Shown: positions 1-8,726 of the stretch, one piece after another
Position numbering within the stretch: the stretch's first letter is position 1
How the letters are laid out: the number at the start of each line of letters is the position of its first letter
NCBI RefSeq assembly: GCF_001038505.1
Contig: NZ_LDPY01000001.1
Location: 3,410,001-3,474,000 of the forward strand
DNA: 64,000 bases
Direction of reading: 5' to 3'
Origin: Puniceibacterium sp. IMCC21224
GTDB lineage: Bacteria > Pseudomonadota > Alphaproteobacteria > Rhodobacterales > Rhodobacteraceae
Position numbers and translations under genes: made by a program
Notes under the pieces: model-generated
What the model was told of the DNA's origin: nothing
The model's input: only the letters and a program-made list of their open reading frames with translations
The model's database searches: none

Positions 1-2
1 TC

Positions 3-566
3 GTCGCCGCCATTCACCGCAAGCTGAGCTGGCACACCATCCGCGAGGCGTCGATCACCACGCTCAAGGCCTCTGCCATGGTGATCTGGATCATGTTCGG
101 TGCGACGATCTTTGTCGGACTCTACGTGCTTGAAGGTGGGCAGCAATTTGTCCAGAACGCGCTTGAGGCCACCGGGTTCGGGCCTTGGGGCATCCTGATC
201 ATCATGATGATCGTGCTGATCGTCCTTGGCATGTTTCTGGACTGGGTTGGGATCCTGCTGCTCTGCGTTCCGATCTTTGTACCGATCGTCAAGGCGCTGG
301 GGGCAGAGTCGTTTGGTCTGGATAGCCCGGACGATCTGGTGCTGTGGTTCGGGGTACTCTACCTCGTCAACATGCAGATGTCGTTTCTGTCGCCGCCCTT
401 TGGCTATGCGCTGTTCTACCTGCGCGGCGTGGCGCCTGCTGAAATTCCGATGTCGGATATCTTCAAATCGGCATTGCCGTTCCTGTTCCTGCAAATCGTC
501 GGGTTGCTGATGTGCATGTTCTTTCCGCAAATCATCACGTGGCTGCCACGGCTGGTTTACGGCTGA
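3..566 (+). CDS. TRAP transporter large permease (DctM family), C-terminal part
   Basis: This is the C-terminal ~187 residues of a TRAP large (M) permease subunit, the 12-helix inner-membrane channel that uses an ion gradient to import organic acids delivered by a periplasmic binding protein. The frame is open to the left edge, so the start lies outside the window. The visible part has three or four strongly hydrophobic helices. A stretch near residues 115-150 (NMQMSFLSPPFGYALFYLRG) is typical of the last helices of DctM proteins. The sequence alone does not give the substrate, because the binding protein is not in view. The gene ends just before a rho-independent terminator and is probably the last gene of its operon. 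Confidence 0.9.
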   Translation, partial: VAAIHRKLSWHTIREASITTLKASAMVIWIMFGATIFVGLYVLEGGQQFVQNALEATGFGPWGILIIMMIVLIVLGMFLDWVGILLLCVPIFVPIVKALGAESFGLDSPDDLVLWFGVLYLVNMQMSFLSPPFGYALFYLRGVAPAEIPMSDIFKSALPFLFLQIVGLLMCMFFPQIITWLPRLVYG

Positions 567-593
567 TCTGATACATCGTTCCGGGCAATCAAT

Positions 594-625
594 GCGCCGC
601 TCCGATCCGGGGCGGCGCTTTTTTT
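594..625 (+). terminator. Rho-independent terminator after the TRAP permease gene
   Basis: A 7-bp GC stem (gcgccgc at 594-600, gcggcgc at 612-618) with an 11-base loop is followed by seven T at 619-625. It lies 28 bases after the permease stop codon. The rest of the gap up to 809 holds no gene I can support; it must contain the promoter of the esterase autotransporter. Confidence 0.85.
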
Positions 626-809
626 ATCTCCCGCGTCACGCGCGCCCTGCGATGTTTCGCAACGTCGAGTGACGATAATCGGTGACAGATATGCTCTGCT
701 CAGCCAAGATTGACGTACCGCTGACTTTGCGTGCGCAGTTTGCCATCCTGCGAGGCAGAGCGATCAGGATTGCGAAAGGCCAGACGGCGTCGCCTTGGGA
801 GGGGCAAAC

Positions 810-2765
810 ATGGACACAACGATCAAGCGTGCCACTGTGGGCGCCATGCTCTGCGCCACGGTGACGGGCGCGACGGCAGAAGAGTTGAAGTTCGACAACC
901 TCTATATCGTTGGCGACAGCCTGAGCGACGGCGGTGCCTACAGTCAGACGGTTCAGGCTGGTGGCGGCGGGTTGCTGCCCGCGATCAACTATCGCTGGCT
1001 TACCAATGCCCCCGATGGGTCGTCACGCACCTATGGTGAGGTTCTGGCGGGCGAATTAGGGCTGGATCTTCAACCAAATATCATCAGCGGCGTCCCAGCC
1101 GTCGGTCTGGCCGACGTGCTTGTGGGCGGGACCAATTACGCTCAGGGCGGTTCACGTGTCACCGATCCCGCTGGCATCGGCAACGATCTGACCATCGGCA
1201 TCACCACATTGCCGATTGCGCAGCAGGTCGACCAATTGCTGACGGACAATCCGTCATTTGGCGACAATGATCTGGTCATCCTCTGGGGTGGTGCCAACGA
1301 CGTGTTTGCCCAGTCGGGCGCGGTTGGTGCCGGGCTGATCACCCCGACCGATGCCGTCGTGAACATGACCCAAGCCGCAACAGAAATGGTAGCACAGATC
1401 GACCGCGTCCGCGCTGCCGGGGCCGAGACGATCATCGTCGTGACCGCCCCGGATATCGGATCGACGCCGTTCGGCCTGTCGTCTGGTGCAGCGGCGGCCG
1501 GACTGCTCACAGGGTTAAGCGATGCGTTCAATACGCAGCTTATCGCGGGTATTGGCAGTTCAGCGGTGATTGTGGATTCGCAAAAACTGCTAAGCAGGGT
1601 GCAGGCCGATCCCGTCCTCTACGGCTTTACCGCTGTGGACGCCGCGACGGTGCCCGCCTGCATTGGTCAGTCGCTTTCGTGTATTCAGGGGCTTAGCGCC
1701 AGTATCGACAGCGAAACCCGGATCTTTGCCGATGGTGTGCATCCGACCACTGCCGCACATCTGATCTTTGGTCAGGCGGCCTTTGCCGGGCTTCAGGCCG
1801 CGACTCAGACCGGCGCGATCTCGGTGTCGATCATGACCGCACTACGCCAGCAAAGCCTGTCGATCGAAAATCGGATGAACCCCACCGTACTGATCGGATA
1901 TGACGAAAACGGCAACCGCGTGCGCCGCAAAGTCGGCGACATCGACGTATTCGGCAGCGTCGAATTCGGCAGTTACGAGGCTGACTCACAGCAGGTGACC
2001 CCCGGTGTGACCGGCTCTACCCAGGTGGCCAAGCTTGGCTTTGACATCGCCGTGGCCGAGAATGCGACTGTTGGCCTGGGTCTCAGCTTTGACAAGGGGC
2101 AGGTCGAATTCGACGGCGGAAGCGGTTTTGATTCAACCCTGATGGTCGGCGCGCTGTTTGGTCAGGTGGCGCTGTCCAAGGCGTTCTATCTGAACGCGGC
2201 TGTTGGCGGCGGCTCAATCTCGGTGGATGACATCGACCGCCAGTTCAATCTGGGCCCGGCGACCGAACGCTACAGCGCCAGCTCGGACGGCAGCTATCGC
2301 TTTGCCCGGATCGGGATGGGCGGGTTCCTTCCACTGGGCGATCAGGTGTTGCTGAACCCTTTTGCGCATTACACCTATGAAAAGGTGTCGATCGACGGGT
2401 TCACTGAATCACAGGGCGCGGCAAGTCTGGCGTTCGGCGACACCGAATACGAATCGCGCCGGATCACGGCTGGCGTTTCGGCGATCATCTCACCGATTGC
2501 CACTCCGGGATGGAAGTTCAACCTGCGCGGGTCGATCGAACATGATCTGAACGACGATCCGTTGTCGGTGTCACTGGGTCCGAATTCTGCGACCTTGGGC
2601 ACCGTGTCAGCCCCCCGGCCTGACCGAACCTGGGGCTATCTCTCGGGTTCGGTGATAAAGGAACTCGGACCAGAGTCTTATCTCAGCTTTACCGCCTCCA
2701 GCTCTATCGGACAGGATGGCACCACCGGCTATGTCGGCGCGCTGTCGTTCAAGATGACATTCTGA
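810..2765 (+). CDS. GDSL-family esterase/lipase autotransporter (EstA-like)
   Basis: Predicted surface-anchored ester hydrolase of 651 residues. An N-terminal signal peptide (about residues 1-23) precedes an SGNH/GDSL hydrolase passenger. The nucleophile Ser37 lies in VGDSLSDGG, the GxND block is GGANDVF, and the Asp-His pair is in FADGVHPTTAAH. From about residue 355 the protein becomes a beta-barrel translocator with alternating hydrophobic strands, ending in Phe (SFKMTF) as outer-membrane barrels do. The ATG at 810 is chosen over an in-frame TTG at 795 because GGGAGGGG (797-804) sits six bases before it. Family knowledge (Pseudomonas EstA) suggests the esterase stays tethered outside the cell; the natural ester is unknown. 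The gene is convergent with the anbu gene, 24 bases away. Confidence 0.88.
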   Translation: MDTTIKRATVGAMLCATVTGATAEELKFDNLYIVGDSLSDGGAYSQTVQAGGGGLLPAINYRWLTNAPDGSSRTYGEVLAGELGLDLQPNIISGVPAVGLADVLVGGTNYAQGGSRVTDPAGIGNDLTIGITTLPIAQQVDQLLTDNPSFGDNDLVILWGGANDVFAQSGAVGAGLITPTDAVVNMTQAATEMVAQIDRVRAAGAETIIVVTAPDIGSTPFGLSSGAAAAGLLTGLSDAFNTQLIAGIGSSAVIVDSQKLLSRVQADPVLYGFTAVDAATVPACIGQSLSCIQGLSASIDSETRIFADGVHPTTAAHLIFGQAAFAGLQAATQTGAISVSIMTALRQQSLSIENRMNPTVLIGYDENGNRVRRKVGDIDVFGSVEFGSYEADSQQVTPGVTGSTQVAKLGFDIAVAENATVGLGLSFDKGQVEFDGGSGFDSTLMVGALFGQVALSKAFYLNAAVGGGSISVDDIDRQFNLGPATERYSASSDGSYRFARIGMGGFLPLGDQVLLNPFAHYTYEKVSIDGFTESQGAASLAFGDTEYESRRITAGVSAIISPIATPGWKFNLRGSIEHDLNDDPLSVSLGPNSATLGTVSAPRPDRTWGYLSGSVIKELGPESYLSFTASSSIGQDGTTGYVGALSFKMTF

Positions 2766-2789
2766 CCACGGCGAATAGCGGCCCGGACG

Positions 2790-3518
2790 TCAGACCCGGT
2801 CGATCCGCTGGAACCCATCGCGCAGCGCCTCGGACCAGGCGCTGCTCATCTTGGCAAAGGCTTCGTCCGTTGCTTCGATCCGCCGCGTCTCTGAGATTTC
2901 AAGCGCGTCTTTCTTAATAATCACCATGTCCAGCGGCATCCCGACACTCAGATTCGACCGCAGCGTCGAATCCATCGACAACAGAACCGCCTTCTGCGCC
3001 TCGGCAAGCGTGGTTTTGACCGTAATCACTCGATCCAGAATCGGCTTGCCGTACTTGTGCTCACCAATCTGAAGGTATGGCGTATCGGTGGTTGCTTCGA
3101 TGAAATTGCCCTCGGGATAGACAAGGAACATTCGCATCGGGCCACCCTTGCGCTGGCCTGCGACAATCATCGACGCCGATGCGCCCTGATTCATGCCGTT
3201 CAGCTTGTTCGCGACCTCGACCGTCACGGTCGCCAGCGTATTGCCCACCACCTGCGCCACCTTGAGCATGGTCGCCGCCTTAAAGATCGACGTTTGGTCG
3301 TCCGAATCCTCATCCTCGATGGCGTCAGACAGCCGCGCCAGCGTGGTCTGTGTCACCGACAGGCTGCCCGCAGTCATGATCGCAATCACCCGATCACCGG
3401 GCGATTCGAATGTGAACATTTTGCGGTACACAGAAATGTTGTCCAAACCCGCGTTTGTCCGCGTGTCCGACAGCATCACGATGCCCTCATCCAGCAACAG
3501 TCCGACACAATAGGTCAT
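2790..3518 (-). CDS. Anbu-type proteasome-like peptidase (COG3484)
   Basis: A 242-residue member of the Ntn-hydrolase proteasome/HslV superfamily, Anbu branch. The chain begins Met-Thr-Tyr-Cys-Val-Gly. After Met removal, Thr1, Asp17 (in LSDTRTNAG) and Lys32 (in YRKM) fall where proteasome beta subunits have their catalytic Thr1, Asp17 and Lys33. The family is known to build open helical or ring-like assemblies without a dedicated unfoldase, and its substrate is not established. It is the last gene of a leftward operon with a transglutaminase-like, an alpha-E and an ATP-grasp protein, a gene set that recurs in many Proteobacteria. There is a 110-base gap to the transglutaminase gene, so an extra promoter is possible. 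Confidence 0.88.
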   Translation of the reverse strand: MTYCVGLLLDEGIVMLSDTRTNAGLDNISVYRKMFTFESPGDRVIAIMTAGSLSVTQTTLARLSDAIEDEDSDDQTSIFKAATMLKVAQVVGNTLATVTVEVANKLNGMNQGASASMIVAGQRKGGPMRMFLVYPEGNFIEATTDTPYLQIGEHKYGKPILDRVITVKTTLAEAQKAVLLSMDSTLRSNLSVGMPLDMVIIKKDALEISETRRIEATDEAFAKMSSAWSEALRDGFQRIDRV

Positions 3519-3628
3519 GGCCCAAGTTCCTCTGCGACGCGATGCGCCAAAGATCCTTAGCTAGGGCCAACTTGCAGACGCTGCAATCCACCCCGTGCGT
3601 CAGACCCACCCGCCGCAGCGTCAAAACC

Positions 3629-4453
3629 TCACTGTTGCTGCGTTTGCGACATCACAGCCACAGTTACATCCATATGTTCTTCGACTCCGCCCTCAAGAAC
3701 GCCCCGGATCGGTGCGGCGTCGAGCGCGTCAAACCCGGACCCAACCCGGATATAGCGTTCGTCCGGGCAGCATTCGTTCGCCGCGTCGAATCCAACCCAA
3801 CCCAGCCCCGACACATGCAGTTCAGCCCAGGCATGGCTGGCCTCATGCGCCGATCCATCGGAACCGGAATGCAGGTAGCCAGTGACATAGCGCGCCGGGA
3901 AATCAGCCGAATGGGCTACGGCGATCAGCGCATGGGTATGATCCTGACAGACCCCTTTACCGCCCGCCAGCGCCTCGGCCGCAGTGGTGGCGGGCTCGGT
4001 CTCTCCGGGGACATAGGCGATGGCTTTGCTCACCGCGCGCGACAGCGCATGTGCCCGGGCCAGAGCGGTTTCATCCTCCATACCGTCAAGCGCGGCGGCA
4101 GACAGCGCCTGCAACGCCGCATCGGCCCGCACCATGCGCGTCGGGCGCAAATACGAACTTGGCCGCACGGTTTCACGGTGATCCCGCAACACTCCGAACT
4201 GATCGGTTGTTTCGACCTCTCCCTTGACCGTCACGGTCAGTTCAGACACCGGGCCGCGCACCGAAACGGTCTGCGTCAGGTCGCCGCCACCATCCCGAAA
4301 CACCGCACCGACAATGGCGCCTTCGGTTTCGACCTCCCAGAACATGATTTGCTGGCTGGCGCTTTGCGACGGGGTCAGCCGATGCGCTTGCACCAGTGAC
4401 CGCACCGGCGAATCGTAGGTGTAGCGCGTCACATGGTTGACGATCAGCCTCAT
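3629..4453 (-). CDS. Transglutaminase-like cysteine protease family protein
   Basis: A 274-residue protein with an N-terminal bacterial transglutaminase-associated beta region (about residues 1-90) and a C-terminal transglutaminase-like papain-fold core. The Cys-His-Asp triad is visible as Cys169 (GGKGVCQDHTHA), His207 (ASHAWAEL) and Asp223 (VGFDAANE). Relatives act as cysteine peptidases or amidases on isopeptide or peptide bonds; which reaction applies here is not known. The start codon overlaps the stop of the upstream alpha-E gene by four bases (ATGA), so translation is probably coupled. It is one of the four genes of the Anbu operon. Confidence 0.9.
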   Translation of the reverse strand: MRLIVNHVTRYTYDSPVRSLVQAHRLTPSQSASQQIMFWEVETEGAIVGAVFRDGGGDLTQTVSVRGPVSELTVTVKGEVETTDQFGVLRDHRETVRPSSYLRPTRMVRADAALQALSAAALDGMEDETALARAHALSRAVSKAIAYVPGETEPATTAAEALAGGKGVCQDHTHALIAVAHSADFPARYVTGYLHSGSDGSAHEASHAWAELHVSGLGWVGFDAANECCPDERYIRVGSGFDALDAAPIRGVLEGGVEEHMDVTVAVMSQTQQQ

Positions 4454-5403
4454 AGTGGCATCCCCTCCAGATAGCTTTCCTGCACCGCAGCCGCGATATC
4501 CCCGTTGCGGAGCAGAAAGCGGGTCAGAAATTCATGCAACCCCTCGTCAAAGATCTTTTCGACCGAGGTTTCCGCCAGTTCAAACAGGAACTCGCGCGTC
4601 TTGCCTTGCGCGGGTGTGGCGCGCCCATAACAGTCTGTCAGTTTATCGAGACTGTCGCTGACCTGTTGCACCGACGATAGCAGCGACCGTGAAAACTGCC
4701 GGTTGATGATCAGGAAATCGGCGATCTTGGCCGCAGTCAGTTCGCCCGGATAGATCCAGTTGAACGACCGGTGCGCCGACATAGACCGCAGCAGCGTCAC
4801 CCATTGCGACTGATCCAGACCCGAGCCGACATAGGTGACATTCGGCAGCAGCACGTAATATTTCACATCCAACAGCCGCGCGGTGTTGTCGCCGCGTTCG
4901 ATCCCGAAACCGACCCCCATAAAGTGGTGCCCATCGTTGCGCAGCTGGGTTGCATCCAGCGACCCGCGGATCAGCGATGTGGCCCGCAATGTCCATTCGG
5001 TCAGATCCGTCAGCATCAGTTTACTGCGTTCGGTACGCTGGAACTGCTTGAGTTCCTGATACGCACCGTTGATCGCGTCCCACGAGGCCGAAGTCAGTGC
5101 GGTACGCACCACGCGGGCATTCTCGCGCGCCGCACTCAGGCAGGACAACACCGATGACGGATTGTCCGAGTCAAAGAACAAAAACGTCTCGATGTTGCGC
5201 TGCACCGGGTCGCCGTATTTTTCCTTGAACGCGGGCAGCGATCCGTTCGATTGCAGAATCGCCTCCCAGTCATTGCGGAATCCACCGCCGATATCGGGCA
5301 GCAGCGCGTTGCGCGCCCCGACTTCGAGCAGGCGCGAAGTGGTTTCAGCGCGCTCAATATAGCGCGCCATCCAGTACAGGTGGCTTGCGGTCCGGCTCAG
5401 CAT
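4450..5403 (-). CDS. Alpha-E domain-containing protein
   Basis: A 317-residue, mostly helical alpha-E family protein (COG2307). The start at 5403 (MLSRTASHLYWMARYIERAE) is the usual beginning of the family. A longer in-frame extension to 5439 would overlap the upstream ATP-grasp gene and is rejected. The family has no assigned catalytic activity; it is nearly always encoded beside circularly permuted ATP-grasp and transglutaminase-like proteins and is thought to work with them. Here it starts four bases after the ATP-grasp stop codon and overlaps the transglutaminase gene by four bases, so all three are probably made from one message in matched amounts. Confidence 0.9.
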   Translation of the reverse strand: MLSRTASHLYWMARYIERAETTSRLLEVGARNALLPDIGGGFRNDWEAILQSNGSLPAFKEKYGDPVQRNIETFLFFDSDNPSSVLSCLSAARENARVVRTALTSASWDAINGAYQELKQFQRTERSKLMLTDLTEWTLRATSLIRGSLDATQLRNDGHHFMGVGFGIERGDNTARLLDVKYYVLLPNVTYVGSGLDQSQWVTLLRSMSAHRSFNWIYPGELTAAKIADFLIINRQFSRSLLSSVQQVSDSLDKLTDCYGRATPAQGKTREFLFELAETSVEKIFDEGLHEFLTRFLLRNGDIAAAVQESYLEGMPL

Positions 5404-5407
5404 GTCA

Positions 5408-6832
5408 TCACTCCGCCAATACCCATGTATCTTTGACACCGCCGCCCTGGCTTGAGTTCACCACCAGCGACCCTTCGGTCAGCGCGACCCGTGTCAGACC
5501 ACCGGGCACCAGTTCGATGGTTTCGCCCACCAGACAATAGGGTCGCAGATCGACGTGGCGAGGCGCAATCCCCTCTTCCACAAATGTGGGCGTTGTAGAC
5601 AAAGCCAGCGTGGGCTGCGCGATGTAGTTGTCAGGGTCCTCGGTGATTTTCTGGCGGAAAATCTCGATCGTGGTCTTGTCGGCCTTGGGGCCGACCAGCA
5701 TGCCGTAGCCACCGGATCCATGCACCTCTTTGACCACCAGTTCGTCCAGATGTTCGAGCACGTATTTGCAGTCATCGGTCTTGCCACATTGCCAGGTCGG
5801 CACGTTTTCCAAGATCGGTGCCTCACCCAGATAGAACCGGATCATCTCGGGGACATAGGTATAGATCGCCTTGTCGTCCGCGACACCAGCACCGGGGCAC
5901 GAACAGATATTCACCCCGCCCGAGCGATAGACCGACATCAGGCCCGGCACACCCAGCATACTGTCAGGCCGGAAACACAGCGGGTCGATAAAGGCATCGT
6001 CGAGTCGGCGATAAATCACATCCACCCGCTGCGGCCCTTCGGTGGTCTTCATCCAGACATAGTCACCTTCGACGTACAAATCCTTCCCCTCGACCAGTTC
6101 GACCCCCATCAGGTCGGCCAGAAAGGAATGTTCGTAATAGGCACTGTTGAACTGACCTGGCGTCAGGATCACAACGCGCGGCTCGCCCTCGCATTTCGCC
6201 GGGGCAACCGACGCCAGCGTCTTTTTCAGTAGGCGCGCATAGCCATCCACCGGCGCGATGCGGTTTTCCACAAAGAGCTGCGGGAACATCCGCATCATGA
6301 TCTCGCGATTCTGCAGCATATAGCTGACGCCAGACGGCGTGCGGCAGTTGTCCTCGAGCACATAGAACTGGTCGCGCCCGGTGCGCACCAGATCGATTCC
6401 CACGATATGACTGTAGACATTGCGCGGCGGACGGAACCCGACAACCGCCTTTTCAAAGGCTTCGTTGCGGGTCACCAGACGTTCAGGAATACGGCCCGCG
6501 CGAATGATTTCTCCTCGATCATAAACATCGGCGAGAAAGGCGTTCAGTGCCGCCGCCCGCTGACGGATGCCGCGTTCCAATTTGCGCCATTCAGTATCGG
6601 TGAACACACGCGGGAACATATCGAACGGGATCAGCCGTTCGGGATCGCCGCCTTCTCCGTAAACGGCAAAGGTGATGCCGACGCGGCGGAACAGGTTTTC
6701 CGCTTCGCTTTGCTTGAGGCTGCGCAGATCCTGAGGCATGGATTTGTGCCAACGCTCAAGGCTCTGGTAGGCGCTGCGCACCTGTGAACCATCGAGCATT
6801 TCGTTGAATGTCTTGGGGTCTGGTGTTGTCAT
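5408..6832 (-). CDS. Circularly permuted type 2 ATP-grasp protein
   Basis: A 474-residue member of the circularly permuted ATP-grasp type 2 family (COG2308). ATP-grasp enzymes join a carboxylate to an amine or thiol through an acyl-phosphate, so a peptide-ligase-like activity is the expected chemistry; no substrate is known. Recognisable segments are IVGIDLVRTGRDQFYVLEDN, PSGVSYMLQNRE, VVILTPGQFNSAYYEH, ELVVKEVHGSGGYGMLVGP and a C-terminal DLRPYCLV. The ATG at 6832 is preceded by AAGGA at a good distance; the upstream in-frame TTG (6847) is less likely. It is the first gene of the leftward Anbu operon, so the promoter should lie in the long gap to its right. Confidence 0.92.
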   Translation of the reverse strand: MTTPDPKTFNEMLDGSQVRSAYQSLERWHKSMPQDLRSLKQSEAENLFRRVGITFAVYGEGGDPERLIPFDMFPRVFTDTEWRKLERGIRQRAAALNAFLADVYDRGEIIRAGRIPERLVTRNEAFEKAVVGFRPPRNVYSHIVGIDLVRTGRDQFYVLEDNCRTPSGVSYMLQNREIMMRMFPQLFVENRIAPVDGYARLLKKTLASVAPAKCEGEPRVVILTPGQFNSAYYEHSFLADLMGVELVEGKDLYVEGDYVWMKTTEGPQRVDVIYRRLDDAFIDPLCFRPDSMLGVPGLMSVYRSGGVNICSCPGAGVADDKAIYTYVPEMIRFYLGEAPILENVPTWQCGKTDDCKYVLEHLDELVVKEVHGSGGYGMLVGPKADKTTIEIFRQKITEDPDNYIAQPTLALSTTPTFVEEGIAPRHVDLRPYCLVGETIELVPGGLTRVALTEGSLVVNSSQGGGVKDTWVLAE

Positions 6833-7349
6833 GGGCGATCCTTCCAAGGCGAACAGACCATTCCTGCGCTGGGTTGTAAAACCGTATTGCAGTGAATGCT
6901 AACAGAGCAAAGCGTCGACGCACAGAATTTCAGCAACGCCCTTGCGTCGCGCAAGCACAGCACGAATATCTGCGGACAACGCCTTACTGCCAAACGGTTT
7001 TTCCGGCGGAAAGCAGCCATGTCCATCCAATCCTGCCTTATCTGGGGGCGATTCTGAATGCGAAAGCTAAATATCGCACAACAATATAGCGGACCCTGGG
7101 TAAGTCGCACACAAATTACGCACACTCCGACGATAAGCACCTCAAATCGTCATGCAACTGTGGCCTCCCTCCGACGCTTGCCTACTCGTTGTGCCTGTCC
7201 AAACGGACAAACACGATAGCCGGACAGCATCCGCAACTGGACGTGCCAGTGGCTGACCAGCGAAACAATAACGTTGCGGCGTGACCCAGGAGGAATCGGC
7301 ACCAGGGCGTTCGCCCCGGCGCCAACCGGGCCCGCCGCGCCACCATGGG
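6833..7349. promoter_or_regulatory. Divergent intergenic region between the ATP-grasp operon and urtABCDE
   Basis: About 520 bases without a supported gene, flanked by the start of the leftward Anbu operon and the start of urtA, so it should hold both promoters. On the minus strand a weak candidate pair is TTGCTC and TACGGT about 50-75 bases before the ATP-grasp start. A strong ribosome-binding-like sequence, aggaggaa at 7289-7296, has no start codon at the right distance, so its role is unclear. I looked for a sigma-54 GG-N10-GC element and for a guanidine-type riboswitch near urtA and saw neither clearly. Confidence 0.4.
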
Positions 7350-8645
7350 ATGGATAAGATGACTTCAAGGATTTCACTGACGGGCCTCGCCACAGCCTCG
7401 CTACTGGCCTCTGGCACAGCCGTCCTGGCGCAGGACTGCCCGATCAAGGTCGGTGTGCTGCATTCACTGTCAGGTACGATGGCGATTTCGGAAACGACCC
7501 TGAAAGACACCATGCTGATGCTGATCGAAAAGCAGAACGCCGCAGGCGGCCTGCTGGGATGTCAGCTTGAGGCTGTCGTAAAGGATCCGGCGTCTGACTG
7601 GCCGCTGTTTGCCGAAAAGGCCCGTGAACTGATTTCCAACGACGGGGTCGACGTGACCTTTGGCAGCTGGACATCGTCATCCCGCAAGGCGGTGCTGCCG
7701 GTGCTCGAAGAACTGAACGCATTGTACTTCTACCCGGTACAGTACGAAGGCGAAGAAAGCTCCAAGAACGTGTTCTACACCGGCGCCGCACCGAACCAGC
7801 AGGCGATCCCGGCGGTGGATTACTTCCTCGAAGAGCTGGGCGTGGAGAAATTCGCGCTGCTCGGCACCGACTACGTCTACCCGCGCACCACCAACAACAT
7901 CCTTGATTCCTACCTCAAGAGCAAAGGGATCGCCGAAGAAGACATCTTTGTGAACTACACGCCCTTTGGTCAGTCCGACTGGTCAACCATCGTGGCCGAC
8001 GTCGTCGCTCTTGGCGCCGATGGTAAGCAAGTCGGTGTGATCTCGACGATCAACGGCGACGCCAACATTGGCTTTTACAAGGAACTCGCCGCCGCAAACG
8101 TCTCGGCTGACGATATTCCGGTTGTGGCCTTTTCGGTGGGCGAAGAGGAATTGTCGGGTCTCGACACCTCGAACCTCGTGGGTCACCTCGCCGCGTGGAA
8201 CTATTTCATGACCGCGGAAACGCCCGCAAACGCTGAATTCATCAAGGAATGGCATGCGTTCATCGGTGACGACAGCCGCGTGACCAATGACCCGATGGAA
8301 GCGCATTACATAGGCTTCAACATGTGGGTCAAAGCGGTCGAAGCCGCCGGAACCACCGATGTCGACGCCGTACGCGAAAACATGTGGGGACTTGAGTTCC
8401 CGAACCTGACCGGCGGAACCGCCGTGATGGGCACCAACCATCACCTGTCCAAGCCGGTGCTGATCGGTGAAATCCGCGCCGACGGCCAGTTCGACATCAT
8501 CTCGCAGACCGAGCCGGTCGAGGGCGATGCCTGGACCGACTTCCTGCCGGAATCGGCGGTTCTGACCTCTGACTGGAAAGAACTTGGCTGCGGCATGTAC
8601 AACACCGAAAACAAGACCTGCGTTCAGTTGACCTCGAACTACTGA
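7350..8645 (+). CDS. urtA: Urea ABC transporter, substrate-binding protein
   Basis: Periplasmic urea-binding protein of 431 residues that delivers urea to the UrtBC permease. It has a Sec signal peptide (about residues 1-27, ending SGTAVLAQ) and the UrtA-specific segments DPASDWPLFAEKARELI, GSWTSSSRKAVLPV and YPVQYEGEESSKN, which separate it from amide- and branched-chain-amino-acid-binding relatives. Either ATG at 7350 or ATG at 7359 could be the start, since GGGA at 7347-7350 suits the latter; the mature protein is the same. It heads the five-gene urt cluster. The family is normally under nitrogen control, but no clear NtrC site was seen here. No urease genes are in the window. Confidence 0.95.
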   Translation: MDKMTSRISLTGLATASLLASGTAVLAQDCPIKVGVLHSLSGTMAISETTLKDTMLMLIEKQNAAGGLLGCQLEAVVKDPASDWPLFAEKARELISNDGVDVTFGSWTSSSRKAVLPVLEELNALYFYPVQYEGEESSKNVFYTGAAPNQQAIPAVDYFLEELGVEKFALLGTDYVYPRTTNNILDSYLKSKGIAEEDIFVNYTPFGQSDWSTIVADVVALGADGKQVGVISTINGDANIGFYKELAAANVSADDIPVVAFSVGEEELSGLDTSNLVGHLAAWNYFMTAETPANAEFIKEWHAFIGDDSRVTNDPMEAHYIGFNMWVKAVEAAGTTDVDAVRENMWGLEFPNLTGGTAVMGTNHHLSKPVLIGEIRADGQFDIISQTEPVEGDAWTDFLPESAVLTSDWKELGCGMYNTENKTCVQLTSNY

Positions 8646-8726
8646 TACGCGAATTCCGGCAGGCGCGGCTCCTCCTTTCCGCGCCTGCCGACTTGAACGA
8701 AATTCAAATCCCGGACAGGTCTGCCC

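Noticed and set aside
7020..7349. Guanidine or other riboswitch ahead of urtA
   Set aside because: No recognisable conserved core; a fold search would be needed to reopen this.
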